This document shows, one piece after another, positions 52,617 to 63,412 of a stretch of 64,000 nt of DNA. The translations under genes were made by a program, and so were the position numbers. The stretch covers positions 434,001 through 498,000 of the forward strand of contig NC_014761.1 of NCBI RefSeq assembly GCF_000183745.1, given 5' to 3'. Each line of letters begins with the position of its first letter. The first letter of the stretch is position 1. This stretch comes from Oceanithermus profundus DSM 14977 (GTDB lineage: Bacteria > Deinococcota > Deinococci > Deinococcales > Marinithermaceae). The notes under the pieces were generated by a model, which was given only the letters and a program-made list of their open reading frames with translations, did not search any database and had not been told where the DNA came from.

Positions 52617-53471
52617 ATGGGCACACGGAAGAGCGCACGTAAGGGGAGCGCGGGGCGCGGGCGGCTGTGGCTTGGGGCTGCGGGGCTGTTGCTGCTTTTC
52701 GCCGCCGGGGTCTACCTGGCGGTCGCCCGGCCCTTCGGCATGCCCGGCGTCGTCTGGCTCGAGGCCCACCCCCTGCTCGCCTTCGGGCTTTCCGGGGTCG
52801 CGGGCTTCGCCGACGGCCTCAACCCCTGCGCGATCACCACGTTGCTCCTCTTCATCGGGGCGTTGATGGCCGTGGTGGAGCGCGCGGCGCGGGTGGGCGA
52901 GGCCTGGCGGGCCCACCTGTACGTGTGGTCCGTCGCCGGGGCTTACATCCTCGGCATCTTTCTGCTCTACTTCGTCCTTGGCGCAGGCTTCATCGAGGTC
53001 ACCAGCCTGCGGGTCTTCGGCAACACCCACGTCTTCACCCGGATTGCGGCCCTGCTGGCGGTGCTCTTGGGCCTGACCATGGTGTGGGAGTATTTCCAGC
53101 CCCATTCGCCTATCCGGCTGACGATGCCGGCCGGCCTGCACGGGCTTGCCAGGAAGTGGGGGCGCAGGACCACCGTTGCGGCGGCGTTCGTGGGCGGGGT
53201 GTTGATCGGAACCTGCACCATCCCCTGCGGCGGCGCGATGTACCTGGCGGTGGCCTCGCTCATCGGAAGCCTTCCGTCGAAGCCGTACGCGTACGGCCTT
53301 CTGCTCACCTACAACCTCGCGTTCGTCCTGCCCCTCCTGCTGCTCGTCGGCGCGAGCGGCAGCCGCACGGTGCTCAGGGAACTTTCCCGGCTGCACGTTA
53401 CGCAGCGGGGGAAGGTCAAACTCGGCCTTGGCCTCTTCGTGGTCCTGGTCGGCTTGTTCGCGCTGTCGTGA
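52617..53471 (+). CDS. CcdA/DsbD-like membrane protein
   Basis: The 284-residue protein has about seven membrane helices. It has the paired cysteine motifs of the CcdA/DsbD family: 'ADGLNPCAITTLLLFIGALM' and 'VLIGTCTIPCGGAMYLAVAS'. These move reducing power across the membrane to exported thiol proteins. Beside a cysteine-rich cupredoxin it may keep the copper-site cysteines reduced, or serve cytochrome c maturation; this is inference. The start is uncertain: ATG 52617 has only a weak GGGGTGG before it. Confidence 0.82.
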   Translation: MGTRKSARKGSAGRGRLWLGAAGLLLLFAAGVYLAVARPFGMPGVVWLEAHPLLAFGLSGVAGFADGLNPCAITTLLLFIGALMAVVERAARVGEAWRAHLYVWSVAGAYILGIFLLYFVLGAGFIEVTSLRVFGNTHVFTRIAALLAVLLGLTMVWEYFQPHSPIRLTMPAGLHGLARKWGRRTTVAAAFVGGVLIGTCTIPCGGAMYLAVASLIGSLPSKPYAYGLLLTYNLAFVLPLLLLVGASGSRTVLRELSRLHVTQRGKVKLGLGLFVVLVGLFALS

Positions 53472-53576
53472 GCCCGGCGCAGCCGGCGGGCGATGCGCCG
53501 GCGATCCCGGATCGAGGCCGGGGCCGGACGGGGCGAGGGCCGACGCACCGGGCCGTCCCTCCCCCGGGTGGTGGGC

Positions 53577-53582
53577 TAACAT
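53577..53582 (+). promoter_or_regulatory. Leaderless -10 box TAACAT
   Basis: TAACAT is followed by six bases and ATG 53589. Confidence 0.45.
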
Positions 53583-53588
53583 GGTTCC

Positions 53589-54893
53589 ATGCGCCACCCT
53601 ACGCGAAAGCTTGCCCCCGGCGAAAAACTCGGCAAGAAAGAGCTCCTTGCCATCGGCGTGGGGGGCATGATCGGGGGCGGGATCTTCTCGGTTCTCGGCA
53701 TCACCGTGACCCTCTCCGGCAACGGCGCCCCCTTCGCGTTTCTGGTCGGGGCGGTGGTCGCACTGGTCGCCGGTTACTTCTTCGTGCGCCTTGCGCTGCA
53801 CTTTCGCGACGACGGCGGGGTCTTCACCTACCTGCGGGGGGCCTGGCCCCGCGTTCCGGCGCTGCCCGCGCTCGCGGGTTGGATCCTCCTGGCCATGTAC
53901 GTGGGCACGCTGGCGCTCTACGCGTACACCTTCGCCGCCTACGGGGCCGATCTGCTGGGCGAGCCCGGCCTGCGGCCGCTGCGCATCTTCCTGGCCCTGG
54001 GGGTGCTGGCCTTCTTCGTGCTGGTCAACCTCGAGGGCGTGCGGGCGAGCGGAACGACGGAAGACCTGATGGTCTACACCAAGCTGATCATCCTCGGCCT
54101 CTTCGCCCTCATCGGCCTGTTCCGGGCCGACTACGGGCGTTTCCTCCCGGTCTTCGACCAGGGGGTGACCGCGGTCTTCCTGGGGGCGGCGGTGATCTTC
54201 GTCGCCTTCGAGGGGTTCGAGCTCGTGGCCAACGCGGTCAAGGAGACCCGGGACCCGGAGCGGGACCTGCCCTTCGGAATCTACGGCAGCATCCTGGTCA
54301 CCGCGGCCGTCTACGTGCTGCTGGCCGTCGTGGCCGTGGGCTCGCTGTCGCTCGGTGAAATCCGCGCGGCGAGCGACTACGCCCTCGCCAAGGTGGCCGA
54401 GCCCGTCCTGGGGCAGGCCGGCCGCTACCTGATCGCGCTTTCCGCCCTGCTCGCCACCAGCTCGGCCATCAACTCGACGCTCTTCGGCGCGAGCCGCATG
54501 GTGGCCGAGATGGCGCAGGAAGGCAGCCTGCCCCGGGTCTTCGCCGCGCGGGACGCCCGCGGGGTGCCCTGGCTGGGCGTGGTGGCGCTGGCCGTGGCGG
54601 CCGGAGCGTTCGCGGTGTTGGGTTCGCTCTCGCTGATCGCCGAGTTCTCCAGCCTGACCTTCCTCTTGGTGGTGCTCCTGGTGGCGCTCGCCGGGTGGCG
54701 CCTCAGGGGCGCGATCGGGGTGAACCCGTGGCTGGCCGCGCCCGGATTCGTTCTGGTCCTCGTGGTGGCCGCGACGCTGCTGGGCTACCTGGCGGTCCAC
54801 CGCCCGGACGAGCTCATTGCACTGCTCGCGATCTACGCCGTGGTGGGTTTGGGGGCGCTGTATTTCGGGCGCCGTGTTCGAGCCGCCGGTTGA
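53589..54893 (+). CDS. APC-family amino acid permease
   Basis: The 434-residue protein has about twelve membrane helices and the APC-family start 'KKELLAIGVGGMIGGGIFSV', where the GxGxxGGGIF loop in helix 1 binds the substrate amino group. 'VFVAFEGFELVANAVKETRDP' style sequence (here VIFVAFEGFELVANAVKE) marks helix 6 and the following loop. It probably imports an amino acid or polyamine with a cation. The substrate cannot be told. It starts behind its own leaderless box and is convergent with the next gene. Confidence 0.88.
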   Translation: MRHPTRKLAPGEKLGKKELLAIGVGGMIGGGIFSVLGITVTLSGNGAPFAFLVGAVVALVAGYFFVRLALHFRDDGGVFTYLRGAWPRVPALPALAGWILLAMYVGTLALYAYTFAAYGADLLGEPGLRPLRIFLALGVLAFFVLVNLEGVRASGTTEDLMVYTKLIILGLFALIGLFRADYGRFLPVFDQGVTAVFLGAAVIFVAFEGFELVANAVKETRDPERDLPFGIYGSILVTAAVYVLLAVVAVGSLSLGEIRAASDYALAKVAEPVLGQAGRYLIALSALLATSSAINSTLFGASRMVAEMAQEGSLPRVFAARDARGVPWLGVVALAVAAGAFAVLGSLSLIAEFSSLTFLLVVLLVALAGWRLRGAIGVNPWLAAPGFVLVLVVAATLLGYLAVHRPDELIALLAIYAVVGLGALYFGRRVRAAG

Positions 54894-54926
54894 CGGCACC
54901 GCACCGCGATCTCCGGTCGATCGGCC

Positions 54927-55442
54927 TCAGGCCGCGGGCTGCGGCTCGAAGAGGTCGAGGAGCGAGCGCGCCGCCCGACCGAGCAGGGGAACCCCCGCGT
55001 CCGAACCGCGGAGGACGAGCGCCAGGCCCCAGAGCATCAGCAGCCCGACAATAATCGTCACCCCGCCGAAGGCCCAGTAGCTGGACAGGGTCACGAGGTT
55101 TTCGAAGCCAAAGGTCGAGGGCGGCTTCGTAACGAAAACGAGGTACAGCACCTTTTGCAAAACGCCCTGCAGGAAGTTGTACACGGCTACGAGCAGGAAG
55201 ATTTGCATGGACTGGAAGGCCAGGTAGCCGGCGCCCTGGCGCAGCATCCAGCCGAGACCCAAGAAGAGCAGCGCGAAGAAGAGGCCGTCTTCGCTTCCGC
55301 GCAGCATCTCGGAGACTCTGGAGACGGCGAACTCGTTTACCGAAGGCGTCGCGTACAGGATGAGGAGTTGGAGCAAAGGCAGGCCGATCAGCACCGCGGC
55401 CCAGAGAACCACGGCCCAGGTTCGTTCGCGTTTAGTCGTCAC
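54927..55442 (-). CDS. Four-helix membrane protein of unknown function
   Basis: The 171-residue protein has about four hydrophobic helices (near residues 9-29, 52-67, 74-95 and 123-143) and short loops, with a cytoplasmic-looking tail ending EPQPAA. I recognise no family. GTG 55442 is chosen because GGGGAGGG is four bases upstream. It is convergent with the permease gene; 33 bases separate the stops. Confidence 0.7.
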   Translation of the reverse strand: MTTKRERTWAVVLWAAVLIGLPLLQLLILYATPSVNEFAVSRVSEMLRGSEDGLFFALLFLGLGWMLRQGAGYLAFQSMQIFLLVAVYNFLQGVLQKVLYLVFVTKPPSTFGFENLVTLSSYWAFGGVTIIVGLLMLWGLALVLRGSDAGVPLLGRAARSLLDLFEPQPAA

Positions 55443-55510
55443 GATTCCCTCCCCTTCTGAAAAACTTCCTTGGTGGAGTCGAAAGGCATTCTATCAAGCA
55501 GCCGCGCGGT

Positions 55511-56410
55511 TCAAAGGTCAGCAAGCCGCTGGCGGTGTTCCTGCAGGCCGTGCAGGAGGTCCCCGCTTCGGCGAAGCCGCTCGGGCACGGTTTCCAGGTT
55601 GAAGTCGGCGGGCTGGAAGCCGCCCGCTTCCACCTCGTCCCACCCCAGCGGCGTGCTCACCGGCGCGCCGGGCCTGGCGCGCAGGCTGTAGGGCGCGGCG
55701 GTGTTGCGGCCGTAGCCGTTCTGGGCGTAGTCGACGAAGACGCCGCTGCCGCGGTGCGTGGCTCCGTGGGGAAGCCGCAGGAGGCCGCCCGAACGCTCGG
55801 CGAGCCTGGCAGCGAAGGCCTTGGCCCAGGCCCGCACCTCGGCGTGGGAGTAGCGGCCGGGCTCGAGCGGCACCAGCAGGTGCAGCCCCCTTCCGCCGCT
55901 CGTCTTGGGCCAGCCGACGAGCCCGAGTTCCTCGAGCTCCTTGCGCACGAAGCGCGCCGCCTCCAGCACCGCGCCGAATCCGGTGGCGTTGCCCGGGTCC
56001 AGGTCGAGCACCAGCCAGCTGGGGTGGGCGAGGTCGCGGGCGGGGCTGGCCCAGACGTGGAACTCCACCGCTGCCTGGTTGGCCAGCCAGATCAGCTGCG
56101 CCTCGTCTTCCACCAGGATCAAGGGCACCTGCCCCGTCTTGGTCCTGGGGTTGTAGGGCACGTAGGGCATCCAGTCGGGCGCGTAGTCGGGCCGCTTGCG
56201 CCGGTAGTAGCAGCCGGCGGCGATGCCGTCGGGGCACATCACCAGCGTGAGCGGCCGGCCCCGCAGGTAGGGCAGCATCACCGGCGCCACCTCGCGGTAG
56301 TAGCGCAGCAGGTCGCCCTTGGTGTAGCCGTGCTCGGGCCAGAAGACCTTGTCCAGGTTCTTGACCTCAACCCGGCGCCCCGCCAGCCCCCAGACCTCGC
56401 GCCGGGCCAC
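55511..56410 (-). CDS. LigD-type DNA polymerase/primase domain protein
   Basis: The 299-residue protein matches the polymerase domain of LigD: 'VEVKNLDKVFWPEHGYTKGD' at the start, 'GRPLTLVMCPDGIAAGCYYR', the catalytic D-x-D in 'SWLVLDLDPGNATGFGAVLE' and 'KTSGGRGLHLLVPLEPG'. Such archaeo-eukaryotic primase-like polymerases add nucleotides, often ribonucleotides, during end joining. Here the domain stands alone, with no ligase, nuclease or Ku gene in the window. GTG 56410 lies eight bases after the stop of the SDR gene, so they may share a transcript. Confidence 0.9.
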   Translation of the reverse strand: MARREVWGLAGRRVEVKNLDKVFWPEHGYTKGDLLRYYREVAPVMLPYLRGRPLTLVMCPDGIAAGCYYRRKRPDYAPDWMPYVPYNPRTKTGQVPLILVEDEAQLIWLANQAAVEFHVWASPARDLAHPSWLVLDLDPGNATGFGAVLEAARFVRKELEELGLVGWPKTSGGRGLHLLVPLEPGRYSHAEVRAWAKAFAARLAERSGGLLRLPHGATHRGSGVFVDYAQNGYGRNTAAPYSLRARPGAPVSTPLGWDEVEAGGFQPADFNLETVPERLRRSGDLLHGLQEHRQRLADL

Positions 56411-56418
56411 GCCGCCCC

Positions 56419-57183
56419 CTAGACCGGCCGCCCCGCCATCATGAAGCTCGCGGTCATGCCGCCGTCCACCGGCAGCACCGCCCCGGTGATGAACGAGGCC
56501 TTGGGCGAGGCCAGAAAGAGCACGGCCTCGGCCACCTCCTCGGGCCGACCCAGCCGCCTGAGGGCGTGCAGGTCTTCCCAGTCGCGCCGGGTGGCCTCGG
56601 GGTCGGGCGCGCGGGCGATGGCCTCGAGCACCCCTTCGGTGGCGATGGCGCCCGGGGCCACCGCGTTCACGCGGACACCCAGGGGCGCCAAGTCGAGCGC
56701 CAGCGAACGGGTGAGGTTGACGAGGCCGCCCTTGGAGGCGTTGTAGGCGGCGTTCTCCTGCTCGGCAAAGAGTCCCTGCACGCTGGCCACCTGCACGATG
56801 GCCCCGCCGCGGCCCCGGGGCAGGGCGCGGGCGAAGAGGGCCGAAAGGTGCATCGGGGCGGTGAGGTTGACCTCGAGCACCCGCCGCCAGTCGTCCAGGC
56901 GCACGGTCAATGCCGAGCCCGGCGCGGAGATGGCGGCGTTGTTTACGAGCACGCTTACCTCGCCCAGCGCTTCCCGCGCCCTTGCGAAGGCGCGCTCGCG
57001 CGCCGCCTCGTCGGCCAAGTCGGCCTGCACGAAGGTTGCCCCCAGCTCGCGCGCCACCGCTTCGCCCGCCGGGTCCACGTCCACGAGCGCCAGCCGCGCC
57101 CTTTCGCGGGCGAAGGCTTCGGCAATCGCGCGGCCGATGCCGCGGGCCGCTCCGGTAACGAGCACGCCGGCGCCCTCGAACAT
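56419..57183 (-). CDS. Short-chain dehydrogenase/reductase
   Basis: The 254-residue protein has all classical SDR motifs: the coenzyme loop [16 protein letters not shown], and the catalytic Ser-Tyr-Lys in '[24 protein letters not shown]' (read in parts: VASVQG, then YNASK). An Asp at the end of the second strand ('LALVDVDP') favours NAD over NADP. The substrate is an unknown alcohol or ketone. TAGACT six bases before ATG 57183 gives a leaderless start. The LigD-type gene follows in the same direction. Confidence 0.9.
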   Translation of the reverse strand: MFEGAGVLVTGAARGIGRAIAEAFARERARLALVDVDPAGEAVARELGATFVQADLADEAARERAFARAREALGEVSVLVNNAAISAPGSALTVRLDDWRRVLEVNLTAPMHLSALFARALPRGRGGAIVQVASVQGLFAEQENAAYNASKGGLVNLTRSLALDLAPLGVRVNAVAPGAIATEGVLEAIARAPDPEATRRDWEDLHALRRLGRPEEVAEAVLFLASPKASFITGAVLPVDGGMTASFMMAGRPV

Positions 57184-57189
57184 GCCCTC

Positions 57190-57195
57190 AGTCTA
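57190..57195 (-). promoter_or_regulatory. Leaderless -10 box TAGACT
   Basis: On the minus strand TAGACT is followed by six bases and ATG 57183. Confidence 0.55.
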
Positions 57196-57254
57196 GCGCT
57201 ACGGCACAAAGTGGGCGGCGGGGCCGGGGGCCCCGCCGCACGAAAAGGCTCCGT

Positions 57255-58217
57255 TCAGGCGTAGCAGTCCGGACCCGGCGGGAAGATGGCGTCGATCTTC
57301 TCGATGATCTCCGGGGTCAGCTTCACTTCGACCGCGCCCAGGCTTTCCTGCAGCTGCTCGGGGGTGCGGGCGCCGGTGATGGCGCTCGAGACCTGCCCCT
57401 TCCGCAGCACCCAGGCCAGCGCCAGCTGGGTGCGGGTCACGCCCAGCTCGTCGGCCACGGCTTTCAGCTTCTTGACGCGCTCGCGGTTCTCCTCGGTGAG
57501 CAGCCGCTCGCGGAACTGCTCGTACTGCGCCAGGCGCGAGCCCTCGGGCAGGCCTTCGTCGTACTTGCCCGTGAGCACCCCCTGCCCCAGCGGGCTCCAC
57601 ACCACCAGCCCCATGCCGAAGCGTTCGGCCTCGGGGAGGATCTCCTTTTCCACCCGGTCGCGGTAGACCAGCGAATACTGCGGCTGCTCCACCACCGGCG
57701 CGGCCAGCCCGTTGGCGCGCGCAAAGGTCACCGCCTCGGCGATCCGCGCCGCCGGCCACTCGCTGGTGCCCCAGTAGAGGATCTTGCCCGCCTTCACCAG
57801 GTCGGAAAAAGCGGTGACGATCTCCTCCATGGGCGTCTCGGGGTCGTAGCGGTGGGCGAAGTAGAGGTCCAGGTAGTCGGTCTGCAGCCGCTTCAGGCTG
57901 CGGTCGATGGACTCGTGCACGTGCTTGCGCCCCAGGCCGCGGCCGTTGGCGTCTTCCGAGGTGGGCCAGAAGACCTTGGAGCTCATCACCAGGGTGTGCC
58001 GCGGGTAGTCCTTCAGCACCTCGCCCATCAGTTCTTCGGCCGCGCCCATTGCGTAGACGTCGGCGTTGTCGAAGAAGTTGACGCCGGCGTCGTAGGCCAG
58101 CTTGGTGATCTGCTTGATCGTCTCGAGGTCCTTCACCTGGTTGCCGTAGGTGACCCAGGCCCCCAGCGAGATCTCCGATACCTTAATGCCGTACTGCCCT
58201 AGTTTGCGGTAGTTCAT
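57255..58217 (-). CDS. Aldo/keto reductase (potassium-channel beta-subunit-like)
   Basis: The 320-residue TIM-barrel enzyme has the catalytic tetrad: Asp and Tyr in 'FFDNADVYAMGAAEELMGEV', Lys in 'VMSSKVFWP' and His in 'LDLYFAHRYDPETPMEE'. 'VVWSPLGQGVLTGKYDEGLP' and 'SSAITGARTPEQLQESLGAV' bind NADPH. The layout is that of the voltage-gated potassium channel beta-subunit-like group found widely in bacteria. The substrate is unknown. GGAGGTG lies upstream of ATG 58217, which is preferred to the GTG at 58223. Confidence 0.9.
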   Translation of the reverse strand: MNYRKLGQYGIKVSEISLGAWVTYGNQVKDLETIKQITKLAYDAGVNFFDNADVYAMGAAEELMGEVLKDYPRHTLVMSSKVFWPTSEDANGRGLGRKHVHESIDRSLKRLQTDYLDLYFAHRYDPETPMEEIVTAFSDLVKAGKILYWGTSEWPAARIAEAVTFARANGLAAPVVEQPQYSLVYRDRVEKEILPEAERFGMGLVVWSPLGQGVLTGKYDEGLPEGSRLAQYEQFRERLLTEENRERVKKLKAVADELGVTRTQLALAWVLRKGQVSSAITGARTPEQLQESLGAVEVKLTPEIIEKIDAIFPPGPDCYA

Positions 58218-58260
58218 GCGCACCTCCCCCTAACCAGTATAGCCCTGACTGACCGGGCGG

Positions 58261-58821
58261 TCACTCTTGGGCGATCCGGAGGGTGTTCGTGCAGTCGGGG
58301 CGTTCCGGCGGGTCTTGCAGCAGCTTCGCCAGGCAGGAGGGCGCAAGGTTGAACGCTGGCACCCGGCGCGCGTAGGCGGCGTAGTCGGCGCCGAACTTCA
58401 GGCGCGCCTCGCGTTCCTCGACGAGGTGGACGAGCAGCACGATCGCCAGCGCCTCGAGCGGCCAGACGAAGAGCACGAAGGCCGGCGAGCCCAGGACGAG
58501 CGCGAAGGCCAGGGGAAAGAGCATCAGCCCCAGGTGCATGGGGTGGCGCATGCAGGCGTAGGGGCCCACCGTCACGAGCCGGTTGGTCTGCATTCGGGGC
58601 AGCTCGCCCACCCGCCCGCAGCGCGCCAGCCAGCGGCCGGTGACGCGGCTGACGGTCAGCACGATCCGGAACACCCCAAAGCCCGCGAGCGCGCTGGCGA
58701 GGTGCCAGATGGGGTCGTGCCACCAGGCGGGCCAGAGGCGCAGGTCGAGCCAGACTCCGAGCCAACCGCCGCCCACCAGAAAGAGCAGCCACACCAGCGC
58801 CCGCACCGCGTTGGAGACCAT
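58261..58821 (-). CDS. Isoprenylcysteine methyltransferase-like membrane protein
   Basis: The 186-residue protein has about five hydrophobic helices and the C-terminal signature of the ICMT/PEMT-like group: 'RLVTVGPYACMRHPMHLGLM' followed by 'HLVEEREARLKFGADYAAYA'. The RHP and the E-E-x-x-L-x-x-x-F-G-x-x-Y segments bind S-adenosylmethionine. Bacterial members methylate small molecules or lipids; the target is unknown. Start ATG 58821 lies six bases after TAAACT on the minus strand. It follows ctaD but behind a hairpin and its own promoter. Confidence 0.8.
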   Translation of the reverse strand: MVSNAVRALVWLLFLVGGGWLGVWLDLRLWPAWWHDPIWHLASALAGFGVFRIVLTVSRVTGRWLARCGRVGELPRMQTNRLVTVGPYACMRHPMHLGLMLFPLAFALVLGSPAFVLFVWPLEALAIVLLVHLVEEREARLKFGADYAAYARRVPAFNLAPSCLAKLLQDPPERPDCTNTLRIAQE

Positions 58822-58827
58822 ACCCAC

Positions 58828-58833
58828 AGTTTA
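58828..58833 (-). promoter_or_regulatory. Leaderless -10 box TAAACT
   Basis: On the minus strand TAAACT is followed by GTGGGT and ATG 58821. The box directly follows the ctaD hairpin. Confidence 0.6.
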
Positions 58834-58855
58834 AGCCCCCGCCGCGGCGGGGGCT
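58834..58855 (-). terminator. Terminator-like hairpin after ctaD
   Basis: AGCCCCCGCCG and its reverse complement form a perfect 22-base palindrome 19 bases past the ctaD stop. Only a short T-poor tail follows. Confidence 0.65.
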
Positions 58856-58873
58856 GGAGGAAGGCGCGGCGGC

Positions 58874-62286
<3,413 letters not shown>

Positions 62287-62349
62287 GGTCGTTCTCCTCC
62301 GTGGCTAACTCGCCATATAGGGACAAAAGCCCTCATAAAACTGCGTACC

Positions 62350-62399
62350 AGCCTACCGCATTTCTCATGGCGATGCCATACCCCAAATGGGTATGGCAT
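62350..62399 (-). promoter_or_regulatory. Palindromic operator-like site and -10 box before ctaC
   Basis: ATGCCATACCC (62373-62383) and GGGTATGGCAT (62389-62399) form a perfect 11-bp inverted repeat around CAAAT. On the minus strand TAGGCT (62355-62350) follows after 17 bases, so the site would cover the -35 region. The ATACCC-N5-GGGTAT core resembles operators of CsoR-type copper repressors, but no regulator gene is here to support that. Confidence 0.45.
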
Positions 62400-62421
62400 T
62401 ACCTTTGCCCGGGTCCAGGTT

Positions 62422-63411
62422 TCAGGGTTGGGGCAGTGCCGTAAAGTCGAAGCCTTCGACGCGCAGGCTTTCCAGGTAGGCGACGAGGGCGTTCAGGTCG
62501 TCGTCCGAGAGCTGGGCGAAGGCGGGCATGCGCACGTCCGGCTTCAGGTCGGGTGCGGCGCGGATCCAGGTGCGCAGGTTGACGGGGGTGTTGGGCAGCG
62601 AGGCCGCGCCCAGGGTGGTGCGGTTGCCGAACAGGGTCAGGTCCGGTCCCGCGGTGCCCGCCGCCTCGGTGCCGCGCACGGTGTGGCAGGAAGCGCAGAG
62701 CGATCCGAAAAGTTCGGCGCCGCGCCGCAGCTCCGGGGTTGCCGGGGGCGGCGGGGTGAAGTTCGAAGCCGCGGTCAGGAAGCGGTCGAAGGTTTCGGGC
62801 TCGAGCACGAGCACCCGCATCCGGTGCTGTCTGGCGCCGAGGCCGCACTGCTCGGTGCACAGGCCGGGGTAGTTCCCCGGCTTCTTGAAGCGGACCGTGG
62901 CGCGGGTGTTCTGGCCGGGTATGGCCGAGGCCTTCAGCCCCACCTCGGGCACGCTGAGGGCGTGAAAGGCGTCGGTCGAGGTGAAGCGCAGCTCGACGGT
63001 CGCCCCCGCGGGGAGCACCAGCTCGTTGCTGAGCCGTACCGGGGTGCCGGCGTAGTCGAAGTCCCACCAGTAGCGGTGCGCCGTCACCTTGACGCCGAAG
63101 GCGGGCTTGCCGCCGGTCGAGAAGAGCTGGATCGCACTCTGGACGCCCAGGATGCCCACCACCGCGACGAGGATGATGGGGACCGCGAACCACACCGCGT
63201 CCAGGGCGTCGCCGCCCCGGCTGGCGCGCTTGCGGCCGTAGAGGAGCGCGCCAAGGATGATGGCCACCGACACCACGGCGAAGACGGCCACCCACAGCAA
63301 CAGGCGGCCGCTCTCGGTACCGGTGGGGTCGTCCGAGAAGGTGGTGGCCTGGTGGGCCCAGGCCAGGTTCAGCGCGAGCGGCGGTAAACCGTGGACGAGC
63401 GTTCGCTTCAC
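62422..63411 (-). CDS. Second oxidase subunit II-cytochrome c fusion with altered CuA motif
   Basis: This 329-residue paralog of ctaC has a signal peptide (about 19 residues), two membrane helices, a cupredoxin domain and a cytochrome c with CASCH and Met ligand in DVRMPAFAQL. The first copper histidine is kept ('STDAFHALSVPEVG'), but the CuA loop reads CTEQCGLGARQHRM, with three extra residues before the His and one fewer between His and Met than in ctaC (H-x-M instead of H-x2-M). It may hold a changed copper site or act with another oxidase. The GTG start lies one base after the ctaB stop. Confidence 0.85.
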   Translation of the reverse strand: MKRTLVHGLPPLALNLAWAHQATTFSDDPTGTESGRLLLWVAVFAVVSVAIILGALLYGRKRASRGGDALDAVWFAVPIILVAVVGILGVQSAIQLFSTGGKPAFGVKVTAHRYWWDFDYAGTPVRLSNELVLPAGATVELRFTSTDAFHALSVPEVGLKASAIPGQNTRATVRFKKPGNYPGLCTEQCGLGARQHRMRVLVLEPETFDRFLTAASNFTPPPPATPELRRGAELFGSLCASCHTVRGTEAAGTAGPDLTLFGNRTTLGAASLPNTPVNLRTWIRAAPDLKPDVRMPAFAQLSDDDLNALVAYLESLRVEGFDFTALPQP

Positions 63412-63412
63412 G

